A stretch of 64,000 nucleotides of DNA. Source: Tanytarsus gracilentus (lineage: Eukaryota; Arthropoda; Insecta; Diptera; Chironomidae). Of the stretch, positions 14,894 through 28,600 are shown piece after piece. The number at the start of each line of letters is the position of its first letter. The stretch's first letter is position 1. The position numbers were made by a program, and so were the translations under genes. Below the pieces are notes generated by a model, which saw only the letters and a program-made list of their open reading frames with translations, was not told where the DNA came from and made no database searches. The DNA lies in the NCBI GenBank assembly GCA_038502055.1, contig JAXRKN010000017.1, forward strand, positions 248,001 to 312,000, read 5' to 3'.

Positions 14894-15321
14894 TGCCTCT
14901 GCTTTTGCCTTTCTATCATAATATTATGTATAAAACTAAATACATAAATGCATGAGAAATTGAGGACGAATTGGTATCAAATTTTATCAAACCACAGATG
15001 TGAGAATGAGACCTGAGAGATCGACATCATTAGAGACCAGCTCATGATGAATAAATTGTCCTCAAGTGCAGTTTTAAAATTGATTTGAATTGATTGCATG
15101 CCACTTTCGGATGGACTTTGCATCAGCACATTCGGGCCTCACAAAAATTTATTCTGTGAGACACTTTTAAAGAGCAATTTTCGAGCAATAATAAAATGTG
15201 TGTGAGGAAAATATCAAAATTATTGCTTGAGAGGCATTTTATGACATTTATAAATGCAATTAAGCACTTTACTTATTCATGTGCACGTTAACTGGCGCAT
15301 CATTGTCACATCTTGAAATTT

Positions 15322-15430
15322 CAAGGGGTGGAAATGGTTTTTTCATGTTTTATAAAAAAAAATATTTGTTTTTTTTTAAATAAAAAAATTTCATAAAAAA
15401 AAATATTTTATTAAAATTTTCCACCCCTTG
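15322..15430. mobile_element. Short hairpin MITE, CAAGGGGTGGAAA ends
   Basis: CAAGGGGTGGAAA at 15322-15334 is matched perfectly by its reverse complement at 15418-15430. The interior is almost only A and T. It is the best-preserved member of a dispersed family (others near 1732, 6658, 17855, 32791, 44309 and 50913). Confidence 0.6.
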
Positions 15431-16431
15431 ACACTCTCAAAAAAGCTCTGCAATTTTTCTCACCTTTTTTTGCATCTCATCCTACAATTTAATTGAGCAT
15501 TTAAATAAACGCTTTTTTATGTGTTCATGCATCGCCGGCGCATATTGAAATTAAAGACAAATTTAAATGTCGACAGCGAGAGACGAGTGAAATGTGAAAA
15601 TGCTTTTCCGCTCACACTGCAATAAAATGATTTTTCCTGGTGAAACTTTTTTTATTTTAATTTGCACGGATTTTTTTCTGGTTTCATGGTTTAAATTTTT
15701 TATATTTATTTTTTTTTTTCATAGGGGTGAAAGTTAGCGCGATTTTGGTGGTAATAATTAAACTTTTATGATGCCAAAAATTAAAAAACTATAAAAATTA
15801 ACTGGAGAAATAAAATTGAAGTTCACTCAAGAATGTCACGACCGCCTTCAACAATGCCGATTGTGATGATGGAAGAAAAATATTATTCTTGGCGCGTGAT
15901 TTTCTTTCTGCATAAACACGAAGGAATTTCTGCGAAAAATCACCGACAATAAGCAAGCAGTCGAATGAAAAATTAATCAAATCATTTTATTGTTGTTCAT
16001 TTTTGCACGTCGCCTCGTGGCACTTTTCGTGAGGTGAAATGCACATTGAGTGAAAAAACTTTTAAATTGAATAGTTTGGTGTCAAAAGTTTAATGCAAAA
16101 AGACAGAAATGTTATTTAATTCCTCCACTAAATTGCCTCTGTTTTGTATCAATGTGCATGCAAAAACTCACACACAATTTTTTCCCCCTCATAGGACAGC
16201 ATTGCGAGGAAACAGAATGAAAAACAAATAATTCAAATGTGAAAAGCCGGTTTTCGTGTTGTGCAATTTTAATGAAATTGATTTATATTTCTGACAGCAT
16301 AATTTCAAAGTTCAATTTTCAATAATTTTTTTTACGCTTTTCAGTTTTTTTTCACTGCGTTCAACCATATTTCACATCTCAACAAAAAAGGAAATTCAGT
16401 GGAAATAAATTTTTGAAAGGGATGAGAAAAA

Positions 16432-16662
16432 GTTTGAAATATTTTGAAATTTTTAAAATTATTTTTCCAAAAAAAATTATCATTTGAAAAATTAAATTTT
16501 TATTTTAACGGAAACATTTTGAAAATTCAAAATCTAATTTTGAAACATTATAATTTTTTAAATTAACGAAAATATTTTGAAATTTTAAAAAAATTATTTT
16601 TAAATTTTTTTATTTCAACGGAAATATTTTGAAATTAAAATTATATATAAAATATTTCAAAC
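16432..16662. repeat. Inverted repeat enclosing imperfect tandem units
   Basis: GTTTGAAATATTTT (16432-16445) is exactly complementary to AAAATATTTCAAAC (16649-16662). Between them AACGGAAATATTTTGAAA-like units recur about four times. Confidence 0.5.
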
Positions 16663-17854
16663 CCTCAAAAAAAATTTCCCCACTTCCCTTTTGAAAAAAT
16701 CAATTGAACCTATCGCATGTGCACGAGCGCGGCAATAAAAAATCTCTTTTTGATTTCATAATTTGACAGTTAACTCACACTCTGTTTATTCACTTTATGT
16801 GCAACCACCGTCATCGTGTTTTTCGCGAGTGAACAAACAACAACAACAACATCGAAAATGTGTCGGAAAAAAATTAATAACAAAACTCGAAAGCTGCGAG
16901 AAAATTGATTCAAAACTTGTGAAAATTTTTTTACGCCTCATGCTTTTAATTCTTTTAGGCGGATTCGCACGCTCTCTTTTTTTTGCTTACAAAATTTTCT
17001 CTGTAAATCATGGAAAATTGACAAAGTTTTCTTTAACAAAAAAAAATTTAATTCGCGAATGAAAAAGAAGGAGAAAAAATGTTTTGCTATAAATTAAGCA
17101 CTAAGCGCCTTATTTCATCGGGTATTAAACTTATAAGCTCGGAAAATATGATTTAATTTTAACCTTTTGGGTCTTTTTTGTTTACTTTTGTGATTTTCGG
17201 GTTTTATTTGAGCTAGTTAATGAAGTTGACACTGAAAGTAAGAAGAAAATTTTTATGCTGACCATAAAAAATGTCGAACAATTTCTTAAAAATATAAAAA
17301 CATGAGACAAAAAAATGTTTTTTAAAAAAATGTTTCCTTCCTTTCCAAAACCTGACCTACCGAGAATTTCTATGGAGCAATTTTTCTTGAATTCAGCTCA
17401 CATCGAGATCTACGTGACACACATCTGAACATGACAAAATGACATCAAGAAAAAAATTAAAAAGTTCAAAATCAAGAGTTTCAGCAACAACAGCGAAATA
17501 TATGCAAGTCGTAAATTTCTCAAGTGCCTCGCTGTATGGAAAGAAGGTGAATGGTAATCTAATCGTCATTCGTGTGTATAGCATGTGAAAAAAGTTTGAC
17601 TGTTGCTTGGGTATAATAACAAGGAAGAGTTTTTCTTTTGCGATTATTTTCCTCGCACCTCTCACACATACAGTCAGCATGTGCACAGAAAATGTTCGCA
17701 AGAACGATTTATTTCTCCGGTTTTCTACCAATATGATTTATGTTAATCGTTAGCGTACGTCGACATCGTCTTTGTTATACAAGCAAAACGGAATGAGAAG
17801 AAAAGAAGAAAACTTTTGCTGCTTTTTCGATGAAGTAATAACGCAATTTCAGCT

Positions 17855-17934
17855 CAAGGGGTGGGAAGGAATTAAAAATGTAAAATTATTTTAAAATGTT
17901 TAAATTTTAATTTAAAAATTATTTCCATCCCTTG
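17855..17934. mobile_element. Short hairpin MITE, CAAGGGGTGGGAA ends
   Basis: An 80-bp member of the family: CAAGGGGTGGGAA at the left and TTTCCATCCCTTG at the right, with an A+T-only interior. Confidence 0.5.
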
Positions 17935-20900
17935 TTAAAATCCTCCTTCATTAATCCTCATTAAATTATCATCCCTTGCAAAAATTTCTTCGATACTCTT
18001 CCGATAACACAAAACGCGAAGAAAAGAAGTAAAAACACATTTCTTTGCGCTTTAATGATTTATTTTCCTTAATATTTTCCTCTCCGTTTTCTCCGTTCGG
18101 CAGAAAGAACTTTTTTGCTGTTGATTGTTATTTATTTTTACATCGTATGACAGAATTTCTTACGTGCCTCTATTAATGGCTGAGCAAACGTAGACATGCC
18201 ACAACATATTACCTGGCAGCATACTTAATCACATAGAATTTTAATAATAATGACATAATTTTTAATAGTCACATTTATGGAGGGTTTGATAGGAGAGTAA
18301 AAAAAGTTTTTGCGTCTCGGGGTGTGTGAAATTTATGCAATTGGGAAGTAGAAAAATATGAAAAAGTTTCACTAAACATGCATTTAATATTCAAGCGAGG
18401 GTGAAGTGCGCAAGATGTCGCCAACACTTTGAGGGATCGTTAAAGTTAACGGCTTTTTAATTTTTGTGTGAAAAAAAAAAAATTTAATATCTTAATAATT
18501 TTTGAGACAAATAAATAATTCTAATGGGTTTTAATTTTCTGAAAAAATAAATAAAATTTAACGGTTTTTAAAACAAAAAATAATTTACGATTTTTAAATT
18601 TTTGAAAATATAAAACTGATTTTAACGGTATTTGAATATTTGAAAGAATCTTTTGAATGGTTTCTAAATTTTTGTCTTTAAGGTTTTTTATTTTTGAACA
18701 ATTTTCATAAAAATTTATAAAACTTTACTGAAAAAATTCATTTTACCCTTTTGCCAACTTCATTACACACTCAAAAGTGCATTTAAACGTCCCCAAGACA
18801 TTCACACATGCACATATGTAGCCCGAGAAAATTTATGTCTCACGATAAGACGTGCACACAAAATAATCATGAAACATGAAAGTTGATGATTTACAAGCGA
18901 CTTTTTGCCTACACACTCAAGCTTACATATGTTCACTTTGCACTTTTCTCACTCTCCATGAAATGTATACAGCACAAACTTCTTCTTATTCTCCTTGAAA
19001 ATAGTATTAAATGCCATGTAGACGCTTTTTGCTAATGTTTGTATCAACACTATAAATTATAATTGAGAAATAACCGCCGAAAGTTATTAAATTTTGTTTA
19101 TATACGGCATGAATTAATTTGCGTGGAGGAGAATTTTGGTAACGAGGGTGAATGAACTTCCAAAAAGTTTATGTGAGAGAAATATGAATATTTGAAATCT
19201 TTAAATTGCATGCATCAAAAAACTCAATCAGAATATCTCAAATATTTTAATGCTCTCGCACCATTTTCGTTCAATTTTTTTCGCATTTCCTTTAAGTTCA
19301 GCTTCTCGAGTATTTTTTCTAATTTTCTGCTCCATTGTTCAATGACAAAATTGAAAAAAGCTAGAATAGATAGGAAGGTGGGGTTGAATGAAAATCGAGA
19401 AGGAATAAAATCAATTGATGGAGCTTTTAAAGCTCTGCCATGTTGTTCAATGCTCGTTTCTTCTTCTTAATTATTTTCCTCTCTCTATTGTGTATTTCTG
19501 TTTTTAACGACCACCCCGATGTTATAAAATCGGATTACATTTTTTGTGACTACAAGCCAATTATGGAATTAGGATTAATGTAGCGAGATTTATTGTTTGT
19601 CAATGTTCGAAGCGATTTTATGTTTTGCCTGGCCCTCCCTTACTCCCACTGGAGTTGATAGACAGCGAAAACCTTCTTGTGCTTCAGTATTTTTTTTTCT
19701 ATCGAGCATGTATCGAAAAATAAGGAGAGAGCCATAAAAGTCGAGATTGTGAGTCGAATAAATTCTCTGATGGGTGTAGTGAGTTGAATTTGGGTGGCAT
19801 ACACACAAAAAAGAGAAGAAAAGGGGGAGAATGTCATGTAATAAATTCAATATTTCTGTCGATGATTAATTTGAATCTGTTTTTATGAGTTTCACAACAG
19901 AAATCACTTAGTCATAAAGTCATAAAAACTATGCGATACTTTTACTTGTGACTTCAATATGTTTTTTGGGGATTTGAAGCGGAAAAAATGTTTTCAAGAT
20001 TTTTAGCAGTGATTTAAAAATTTTAATTGATTTAAATAAATTGGAACATTTTTAATGAATAATTAAATCGATTGAAAAATTTAAAGTTTTAAAAACTCAA
20101 AAATTTGGGTTCGAATCCTTAAAAAATTCTAGTTTCTATGAATCGATCTTAGTTTCTTTTTTGATAAAAATCACTAAAATTAATTTTTTCACCTCAACAA
20201 ATTATTTTTGCAGCCTTAAGCACTTAAATCATACCTTAAGCCTATTAAAAGGATTTCCTGTAAGTTTTATTACAGCCGAAAAGTTTATTTCCCACTAATA
20301 AAATTTTCATGTGAGATTCTCCACAAAGTGCTTCTCTAATTTATTCTTTGTTTGAATTGGCTTATGGATAATTAGGTAATGCGATCCATTTACCCCCAAA
20401 TAATTCATAAATTGCTCAAACGAGTGAATTAAAATGTTCCAATTTAAGACATTTTTCTGCATAGTTTAACATTTTTTATCGACTCAATGTGGGTAAATTT
20501 TATTCTTTATCAAACTCATGCATGCGCTCAATTTTCTAAACTATTTTCTGATTCCATTAAGTGCTTTGTAAATTATAGAAAATCGCTCGAGTGTTGCTTG
20601 CAAATAAACAATTTTCTCTCAATGCGATATCAACAACCCTCTCGTGCAGTCGTCAACTGCACGCTTAAACTTTTAGTACAAGAGAGTGAAATTCTAGAAA
20701 TTGAGAGTGAAAAATTTTTCTCTCACAGTTAGCGAAAAATCTAGGTCGCTTTTGCGCAAATCTCTCTCAATTTCCCCTCAAAAAAACTTTCACATCTCAT
20801 CGGATGTTCATGAGGAAACGAGAGAGAAAAATTTTCATTGATGAATTTCGCATCCGATTCCTCACAGTTGTTTCTGACATTCCTGATTGATAAAATAGTG

Positions 20901-22693
20901 AGTACATGATAGATTTAATGAAGATGCGAACAAGATATTCATAAATATTTTAGCCACTCATCAATGATCAACTCAATCACACGTCAAATTTTTTATTGAG
21001 CAATGACAGATTCAGAAATGAGCTGGAGTGACGTTGTGAGAACTTTCGACATTATCCACACTGAAAAATTTATGAAAAATATTTAAAATAATTTGAGAAA
21101 GCAATTAAAAATTTAAATCTAAATTCAAAAAAAAAATTAACGGAATTTTTAAAAAAAACCGAAAAAAAACTGTAAATCAGAATTTTTTAAAAATCTCAAA
21201 AAAATCAACTTCAAATTCCATCCACACATTTCCTCATTCTCAAAAATTAAATGCTTACACATAAATCTACGACATGTCTTTGATTTCCATCAACAACAAA
21301 CCTAAAGACTTTTTTTTGCATGTGACATGATCATCAAATTGCCTTCCTTTCAGAGTAATATTATGGAGGCATGTCTTGGAAATGAATAAATAATTTTCGC
21401 ATTTCCTTCTAGCGACATAAGGCATAAATCACACGTGTGCCACACGCTCTCTCGATTTTCATCTATGAGTAAAGGATTTTTTAACGATGACAGAAGGTAT
21501 CAAAGCGTACTGCGGGGTTGAGCTTTCAAAAAGATTTTAATTTATTTGAAAAATTAAAATTACAAAACTAAAAAATAATTTTAATTAATTTTTTTCAATC
21601 GAATTCTAAATTTGAATTAAAATCTCTCGTCACTAAGTTATAAGCTTTCTCATTAAAAAGTTTTATTAAGCACGTGCCTAAATATTGAAAATTATATTTC
21701 GCCTTCGACTTCCTCAATCTTGTAAGAAAACTTGTAACATCCTTCTCCATTTCCCAACTGACTCCTTCCTCGATTGTTTAAAAGCTTTCAAAATTAATTG
21801 CTACAAATTTATTTGCCTCGTCTTCATGTCAGATGGTGCAGAGCATACAAGCATAAAACGAAAGAGTAATGTTGACGATAAGGGAGGACATTCAAAGTGG
21901 GCTGTTGATAATTTTTTTCTCTACTCTCTCCTCATACCATGAGAGTGGTTCGTTAACATGCCGAGTGAGGAAAAATTTGTTTCATTATACTGAGCTTAAC
22001 TGCTTTTTATGATACCATGGCGATGGCCCATAAATGGTAGAGAAGGCATTTAAGTTCACATTCACTTTGTGACTTCATTACAACCAATTAAGACCGACGA
22101 TACAAAAATTTCCAACACAGTCACGATAAAAATCACTTCCCGCTGCTGTTATCAATCTTTTCCCGCTCCTGCTTCACTTCTTCTTCGTCTCATTTTACAA
22201 TTACGAGCTCAACTCACTGACTTAATGAGAATTGATGATTATGGTGTGTCTTGCATTAAAGACAGTATCTGTTGATTGTCCAGATGATTTACCATAATGA
22301 TAGATGGATCATCTCCCTTGCTTATTATAAGATTGAGATTTTTGCTTTCCAAGAAAAATCATTTTAAGGTGAATAAGAAGAGGGACGATAACCTTCGGGG
22401 GTTGTGAAAAATGGACGGCAATTAGCGAAGATTTTTTAAGGGTAAGGAAAAAAGATGAGGGTGGTTTTAATTTTAATTGTTTGGGTAAAATAAAAAATCA
22501 AAATGCCATAAAACTTTTTTGAGATTTAAATTTTCAAAATCCGTTAAAAAACATCATAAAATTTTTTAAATTTGTTTTATTTAAATCTTAACCAACCGTT
22601 AATCTCAAAACTATCACAGTAATCATTCAATTTCTTCTTGTTGTCAAAAAATAGCAATTTAAAAAAGTAATTCCACCGAAATTGTCTCAAAAA

Positions 22694-25600
22694 ATGAGTG
22701 AAAATCTCTCCCTTTCGCCGTCCCTCAATTCACCGTCAATAGTCAAATTATATGAGTTTTTATCGCTTCGAGACATTGACAGCATTGAAAGAAACTTAAA
22801 GCGCTCCGACGATGGCATTAGCTATGAGGAATTTAGGCAGCTTTTGACACGTTTCAACATCGAATATCGTGACAATGACTTTGAGAATGTTTGCCTTAAA
22901 ATTGACTTGGATCGTGACTCTCGCATCAAATTCAACGAGTTTATCGCGTATTTCATAACTGAATTGCAAAATGATGACAACGCGGCAGAAAAATTGTCAG
23001 TTGTGCCGCCAATCGCGAAATCCGCCTACGTGCTTCCAATCGTCCAGCGAAGTGCGATTTTGCGAACTTTCTTCATTGCGTCATCAGATAATGCGAATGA
23101 TGAGCTTGTAAAAGCATCGGACGGAAGCTACATAACGATCGGATGTTACGGCGATGTGAATTGCTGGTCATCGAAATGGAAATTAGACCGAATTATCCAT
23201 GTTGGTGAGCACTGAGTAAATTTACCTTAATGTGCGTGAAAACTCGATGAAGTGATTTATGGGAAGGGTGACCATATTTTTTTTGAAAACTTAAAAAAAT
23301 ACTTAAATTTAATTTTTTAAGTTCGTCAAAAAATTTGATTATAAAAATGAAATTTTTAAAAAATTAGATGGTCAGCCTAATTTATAACACAGGCTTGTTA
23401 AATCCAACATATTTTCATTAATATTTTCATCGCTCGCATAAATTTAGTTTTTCTGTTGAAACAAGAAATTTTCTCCGATTTTCAGACGATATTCCCTCGA
23501 CAACATCGCCGAATATCGAATTGTCGGACAAACGGCAAATTAAAAGAAGCACTAAAACTCTCATTCTCGATGCGACTCTGATCTACAATGAAATTATTTG
23601 CATATCGTCTGTGTGCTGTGATTTACGCTTCTATGATCTCACTCGAGCCGGCAATTTGCGCTTGTACATCAGAAACTTTCCCAGTCCATTAAATGCATTT
23701 CACTTTTTTCAATACTGCGACGATGAGGAGCATAACAATTGTCGGGACGACGATGACAACGGCAACAATATCCATCGAGGCAATGATGAAGGAAAAAAAT
23801 CGAGATTGCTATTCGGTGATTTTGTGGGTAGTGTTCGATTGATTGAATTCTCAAAGAATTTTAGAGCTCAATTTCGTATGGGATCGATGATTCGTCAGAT
23901 TTCGTATCATGAATTAATGAAGGTAAAAGATTGAGAGCTGAATGGGTGTGGGTGGAGAAAATATGAATGGATTTAATGAAGCTGAATGATTTTTTAAATA
24001 TTTTTGAGGGGTTGAAAAATTTTTTATTAAATTTTATTACAAATTTAAAAGCTTTAATTAGAGCTTTAAGAAAGCTTTTTTAAAAAATGTTTCAAAACCC
24101 ACACGTGGGTGTTGCCGCGTAACCCACTTGTAACAGATCAGTGTTTGAAAATCAAGTGATAAAAAATGAGTTTAAGTTAATCCGGCACTTTGGCTGTCCT
24201 GGCAGTCCTGTTCGACCATTCCTCAAAAATCATCTATGTCATTAGATTCCTGGTCCAATTACGGTTCAACGATACCCATGAAGTCATAGTTCTGAAAAAT
24301 GGACATTATGGCTGTCCGTGGCACTACTGGCCGTCCATGATGGACATTTATCAAAAATCATCAATGCCATTCATTCCTGGTCCAATCACGAGTTCAACGA
24401 TACCCATGAAGCCATAGTTCTGAAAAATGGACATTATGGCTGTCCGTGGCACTCCTGGCCGTCCATGATGGACATTTTCAAAAATCATCAATGCCATTCG
24501 ATTCCTGGTCAATTACGGTTCAACGATACCCATGAAGCATAGTTCTGAAAAATGGACATTTTGGCTGCCGTGGCCTCTGGCGTCCATGATGGACATTCCT
24601 CAAAAATATCTTATCAATCGATTCCTGGTCAATCACGAGTTCAACGATACCATGAAGCCATAGTTCTGAAAAATGGACATTTTGGCTGTCTATGGCACGA
24701 CCATAGGTCACGACTCGAAAAATCATGTATGTCAATCATTCCTGGTCAAGTTACGAATCAATACCAATCGTTTCTGGTCAATCGAGTTAACGATCCCATG
24801 AAGCATATAGGAAAATTTGTATGAAAAATGGACGTTATGGCCGTCCATGGACGACCATAGGTCATGACTAAAAAATAGTCAGTGCCTGCACATATAGACC
24901 CTAAGAGCTCCATCTGGCGAAAACTAGAAGTCTCTAGCTGGTCCAGGGACCGAGATCTCGCTTGTGCAGACGGACGGACGGACGGACAGACGGACGGACG
25001 GACGGACGGACGGAATCACGAGCATATAAGCGTTACACCACTTTGTGGGTTACGCTAAAAATTACAAATAATTCAAATTTCCCAATACATGTAATTTATA
25101 AATCGCTCCTTGAACAATATCAAAACCTAATAATAACCACGCACATTTGAAAACGCATCAATTATAATTTTCGAAAATAAATGCACACAAAATGAACATA
25201 CGGAAATCCTTTCCGCAACTCTCTCGTTGTTGAATATCAGCTGCAAAATATAAATTGCAAACATGAACCGAGAGAGAGATGAATGGCCATTTATTTCAAT
25301 TGTTACCATTCACGCTATTCTCATCATCATCAACATTCTCTCTCACAACAGGGACATTACGAAGCCATGAAATGCACCGAGTATATCAACTTGCATAACG
25401 ACATTATTCGTCAAGTGAGCTACGTTAGAAGCATGAAGAGTATGATTTCATGCTCGGAGAGTACACAAACTATAAACGTTTACCTTCCCGCCGTCATAAT
25501 TACACGTCTGGGTGTGCAAGACCAAACACAAACTGTCTTCAAGATGAATAGCGTGAGTTTCCTTAAAGACAGATATAAAAATTTCTACAGTTTTTTTTTT

Positions 25601-28600
25601 CATCTCAAATAGGGCGCAACTTGTTTTTCATTTGATGAAAGTTCACAAACTTTGGCAACAGGTGAGTTTATGGCATCCGTCGATGTTCGACAGCACAAAA
25701 GAAAACTTTTTTCTCCTCCTTGGAATTCAGCAAAACCCAAAGAGGGGCAGATTGGCATTTTAACTTTTCATTTCAACGCCTCTCGCTCTCACCTCTCAAG
25801 TGCTCTCTATATATTTTTTCTCATCCATCACCAAACTCTCACGTACAGACTTTGCAAAGCTTTTCGTCCCATTCTCGCACTTGAGTTAATTATTTTTTTC
25901 TTCTCTAAATTGTTGCGAGACGCTTTTTCATCCGTACTCGATCTTTTTTTTTGTGCGAGGATCTGAAAACCTTTTTTTTTTGTTCTTTTTCTCTCTCGTT
26001 GATTTGATATTAATTTGACCCAAGCTGTGTCCACTTGAGATGAACCGCGTGTAGTCGCTATTGGGATTTATTTTAATTAACGAAATAAAGTTGAGTTGAA
26101 CTCAAACGTGACATTTATACAAAAAAAAATTCAACGGTTGGACACATAAATAATTTGAAATTTTAAAATACGTTAAAAGTTTAAGGAAAAAATTTTAAAT
26201 TTTAAAATATGTTAAACTCAAAAATAAGAAATTTATGACCAAAAATTTAAATTTTGACTAAATTTGAAGTTTTAAAATGCGTTTAAATTCTAAAGTAAAA
26301 TAATTTTTAATAAAAATCTAAATTTCTACAAAATTTAAAATTTTAAAATACGTTAAACTCTAAAATAAGAAATTATAATTTCCGAGTGGTAAAAATTGTC
26401 CAAGCTAAAATAAATCTCCTCAATTTTTTTCAAGAAAATGCCATTATTTATAATTAACACCTCTCTATCGTGAAGCATCTCGCATTAATATTAATTTTCA
26501 CCCTCTTTACCATCCTCAACAGGTGGACCAGATACCATTATACGATTATGGAATCCCGCGACGCCAACGCCAAAGGCAATTCTAACTGGCCACAACTCGG
26601 GTATTATGCACATTTACATTCAAGATGGCGTAAAAATTTATTCACTCGACAAGAGTAAAATCATTAAAATTTGGGATCTCGAGGAGTTGAGTTTGAAGCA
26701 AACTTTCGCTGGATTAAAAGCAATTTTTCCATCGGAAATTTCAGTGACGGCTTACTATTGCGATTGCATGCGTGACTACGTCATAACCTCTAAGAAAATT
26801 GCCATCATCAAGTGCAATCCACGCATTGAGCCACACAAGTCAGACGGCATAACTCACATTGCGCCCATAACGCTAATCCTCCTCAACGAGCTCTATCGAT
26901 TTCTCGTAACGACCAGCACAGATAGCACAATTATTGTTTGGGACATTTGGAATGGACGAAAAGTTAATTGGATTCTTCGAGCACACACTGCATTGCGTCA
27001 GGGTGAGATGTTTCCGTTGGAAATCACAGCGGGCACTTTCGACATTCGACACCAATTTCTCTTAACGGGAGCCGTTGACGGATCTCTCCGCGTGTGGAAT
27101 TTCAACGAGGGCATTTGCCTGCGCAACCTGCAAATTGAGAGTCGTGTGGAGAAAGTATTTTGGACTCACCAACGAATCTTCGCCATAGGCAGGGAAGTAA
27201 TCACCGAATTTAACGATGCCAATGACTACAAAGAGCAAATTAATCGCGGTAAAATTTATGACCGCTGCCACGAGGGCGAAATTGTTTGTGCCTCAATAAA
27301 ACCACCCGACTCAATTGTGACGTCCTGCACGCATGGAGACCTTATTTTTTGGGGCTACGAAACGGGACAACCTTACATGAAGTTCAACTTAAAACATCCC
27401 ACATGTCGTTTGCAAATTGTTTACCATAAAATTCTAAAGAAATTGAAAAAGGTGCCGCGAGGTGAAAAAAGCAACAACAAGGATCACTTTGACGATGCAA
27501 CCAGAGTTGGAGGCATTGATGAAAATCATGGCAATTCTTCAAAAGCTAAAGAAAATTTTAAAGAAAAAAGGTAAAAAAATTTAAGCTTTTTACAAAAATC
27601 CAGGAAAATTAAAAATAAAATATTTCAATAATTTGTTTTGTTGCCTCGTGCCAGAAAAAGTCATTAACTTGACATGTAACCATAGAAAAGTTTTAAATTT
27701 CAATTTGCTAAAAATTAATTCAAATTAAATGGCTTTGGCAACTCCTCCATGACTTGTGCTATTCATTTAAAAAATATTTGTTTACATCTTGTTTAAAATC
27801 TCGAAAAGAATTTCATTTTAAAAATGTTTGACGAAAGAAATTTTTAACTTCGCGAGGTTTTTCTTGGAAAACAATAAAATGTGCGCGTGTATATTTTTGT
27901 TTGTGTTTAAAAAAAATTGATTTCCTAAATTTTTTTTCTCGAGGATCATTGAAAAAAATCCAATGATTAAGAATTTTTATTAAGAACCAAGCTTCTTGAG
28001 ACTTTTTTCAACGGCAGCCCACGAGAGAAATTTATTGAAAAGTTCATCGAGAAAAATAATTTTATAAAAGCTCGTGAGATGCGAGACTTGGAAAGGTCGT
28101 GAACTGTAAATATATTTTAAGCTTATTTGGTGCTCATCGTTTTTAAGATGGAAGCAAAAAACTTCTCAAAATTTTTATTGAAACCTAATTGGATTATTTT
28201 CAAGTTGACCTAAAGTGGGCAATTTTATTGAGAATATCCTAAGTTTGCCATAATTTTCGATCAATTTGATTCGAAAAATAGAGTAATAAATTTTATATTA
28301 AACTTTTGCACCATAAAAATATTCTAAAGAATTTTTTACTAATATTTTTTTCGTATCTTCCGGCGTCAACAGCGACAACAAAAGTCTGATTTCAACTTGC
28401 ATGGTTTCCCTCAACAGCAGACCATTAAATGTATCAAATGGAACGCTGTTTGTAGCATTGTCGGATGGCAGAATTCAAGTTTGGTCGCATCATCACAAAG
28501 CCGAATGCAATATCACTGATTTCAATGCTATTCATGTGGCTGGCGATGTCAGTAAGTGGTTAATTGATGTTCATTTTTATATTTTTTCTCTCTTCTGTGT

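Larger units (their letters stand above)
14894..22693. other. No gene recognised upstream of the WDY-like gene
   Basis: A+T-rich, with TTTAACGG-type units near 18440-18660 and small hairpins. The 112-codon minus frame at 17393-17731 has no family resemblance. The promoter of the WDY-like gene should lie near the right end, but no clear TATA or initiator stands out. Confidence 0.55.

Noticed and set aside
20108..20118. tRNA B-box-like GGTTCGAATCC (and its inverse near 55012)
   Set aside because: No acceptor stem, D-arm or anticodon arm can be formed in the surrounding A+T-rich sequence.
24190..25150. Several overlapping frames in both directions, and the 34997-35407 minus frame
   Set aside because: They lie in the 125-bp repeats and GTCY microsatellite of the Helentron-like copies; the same peptide recurs with frame shifts between units.
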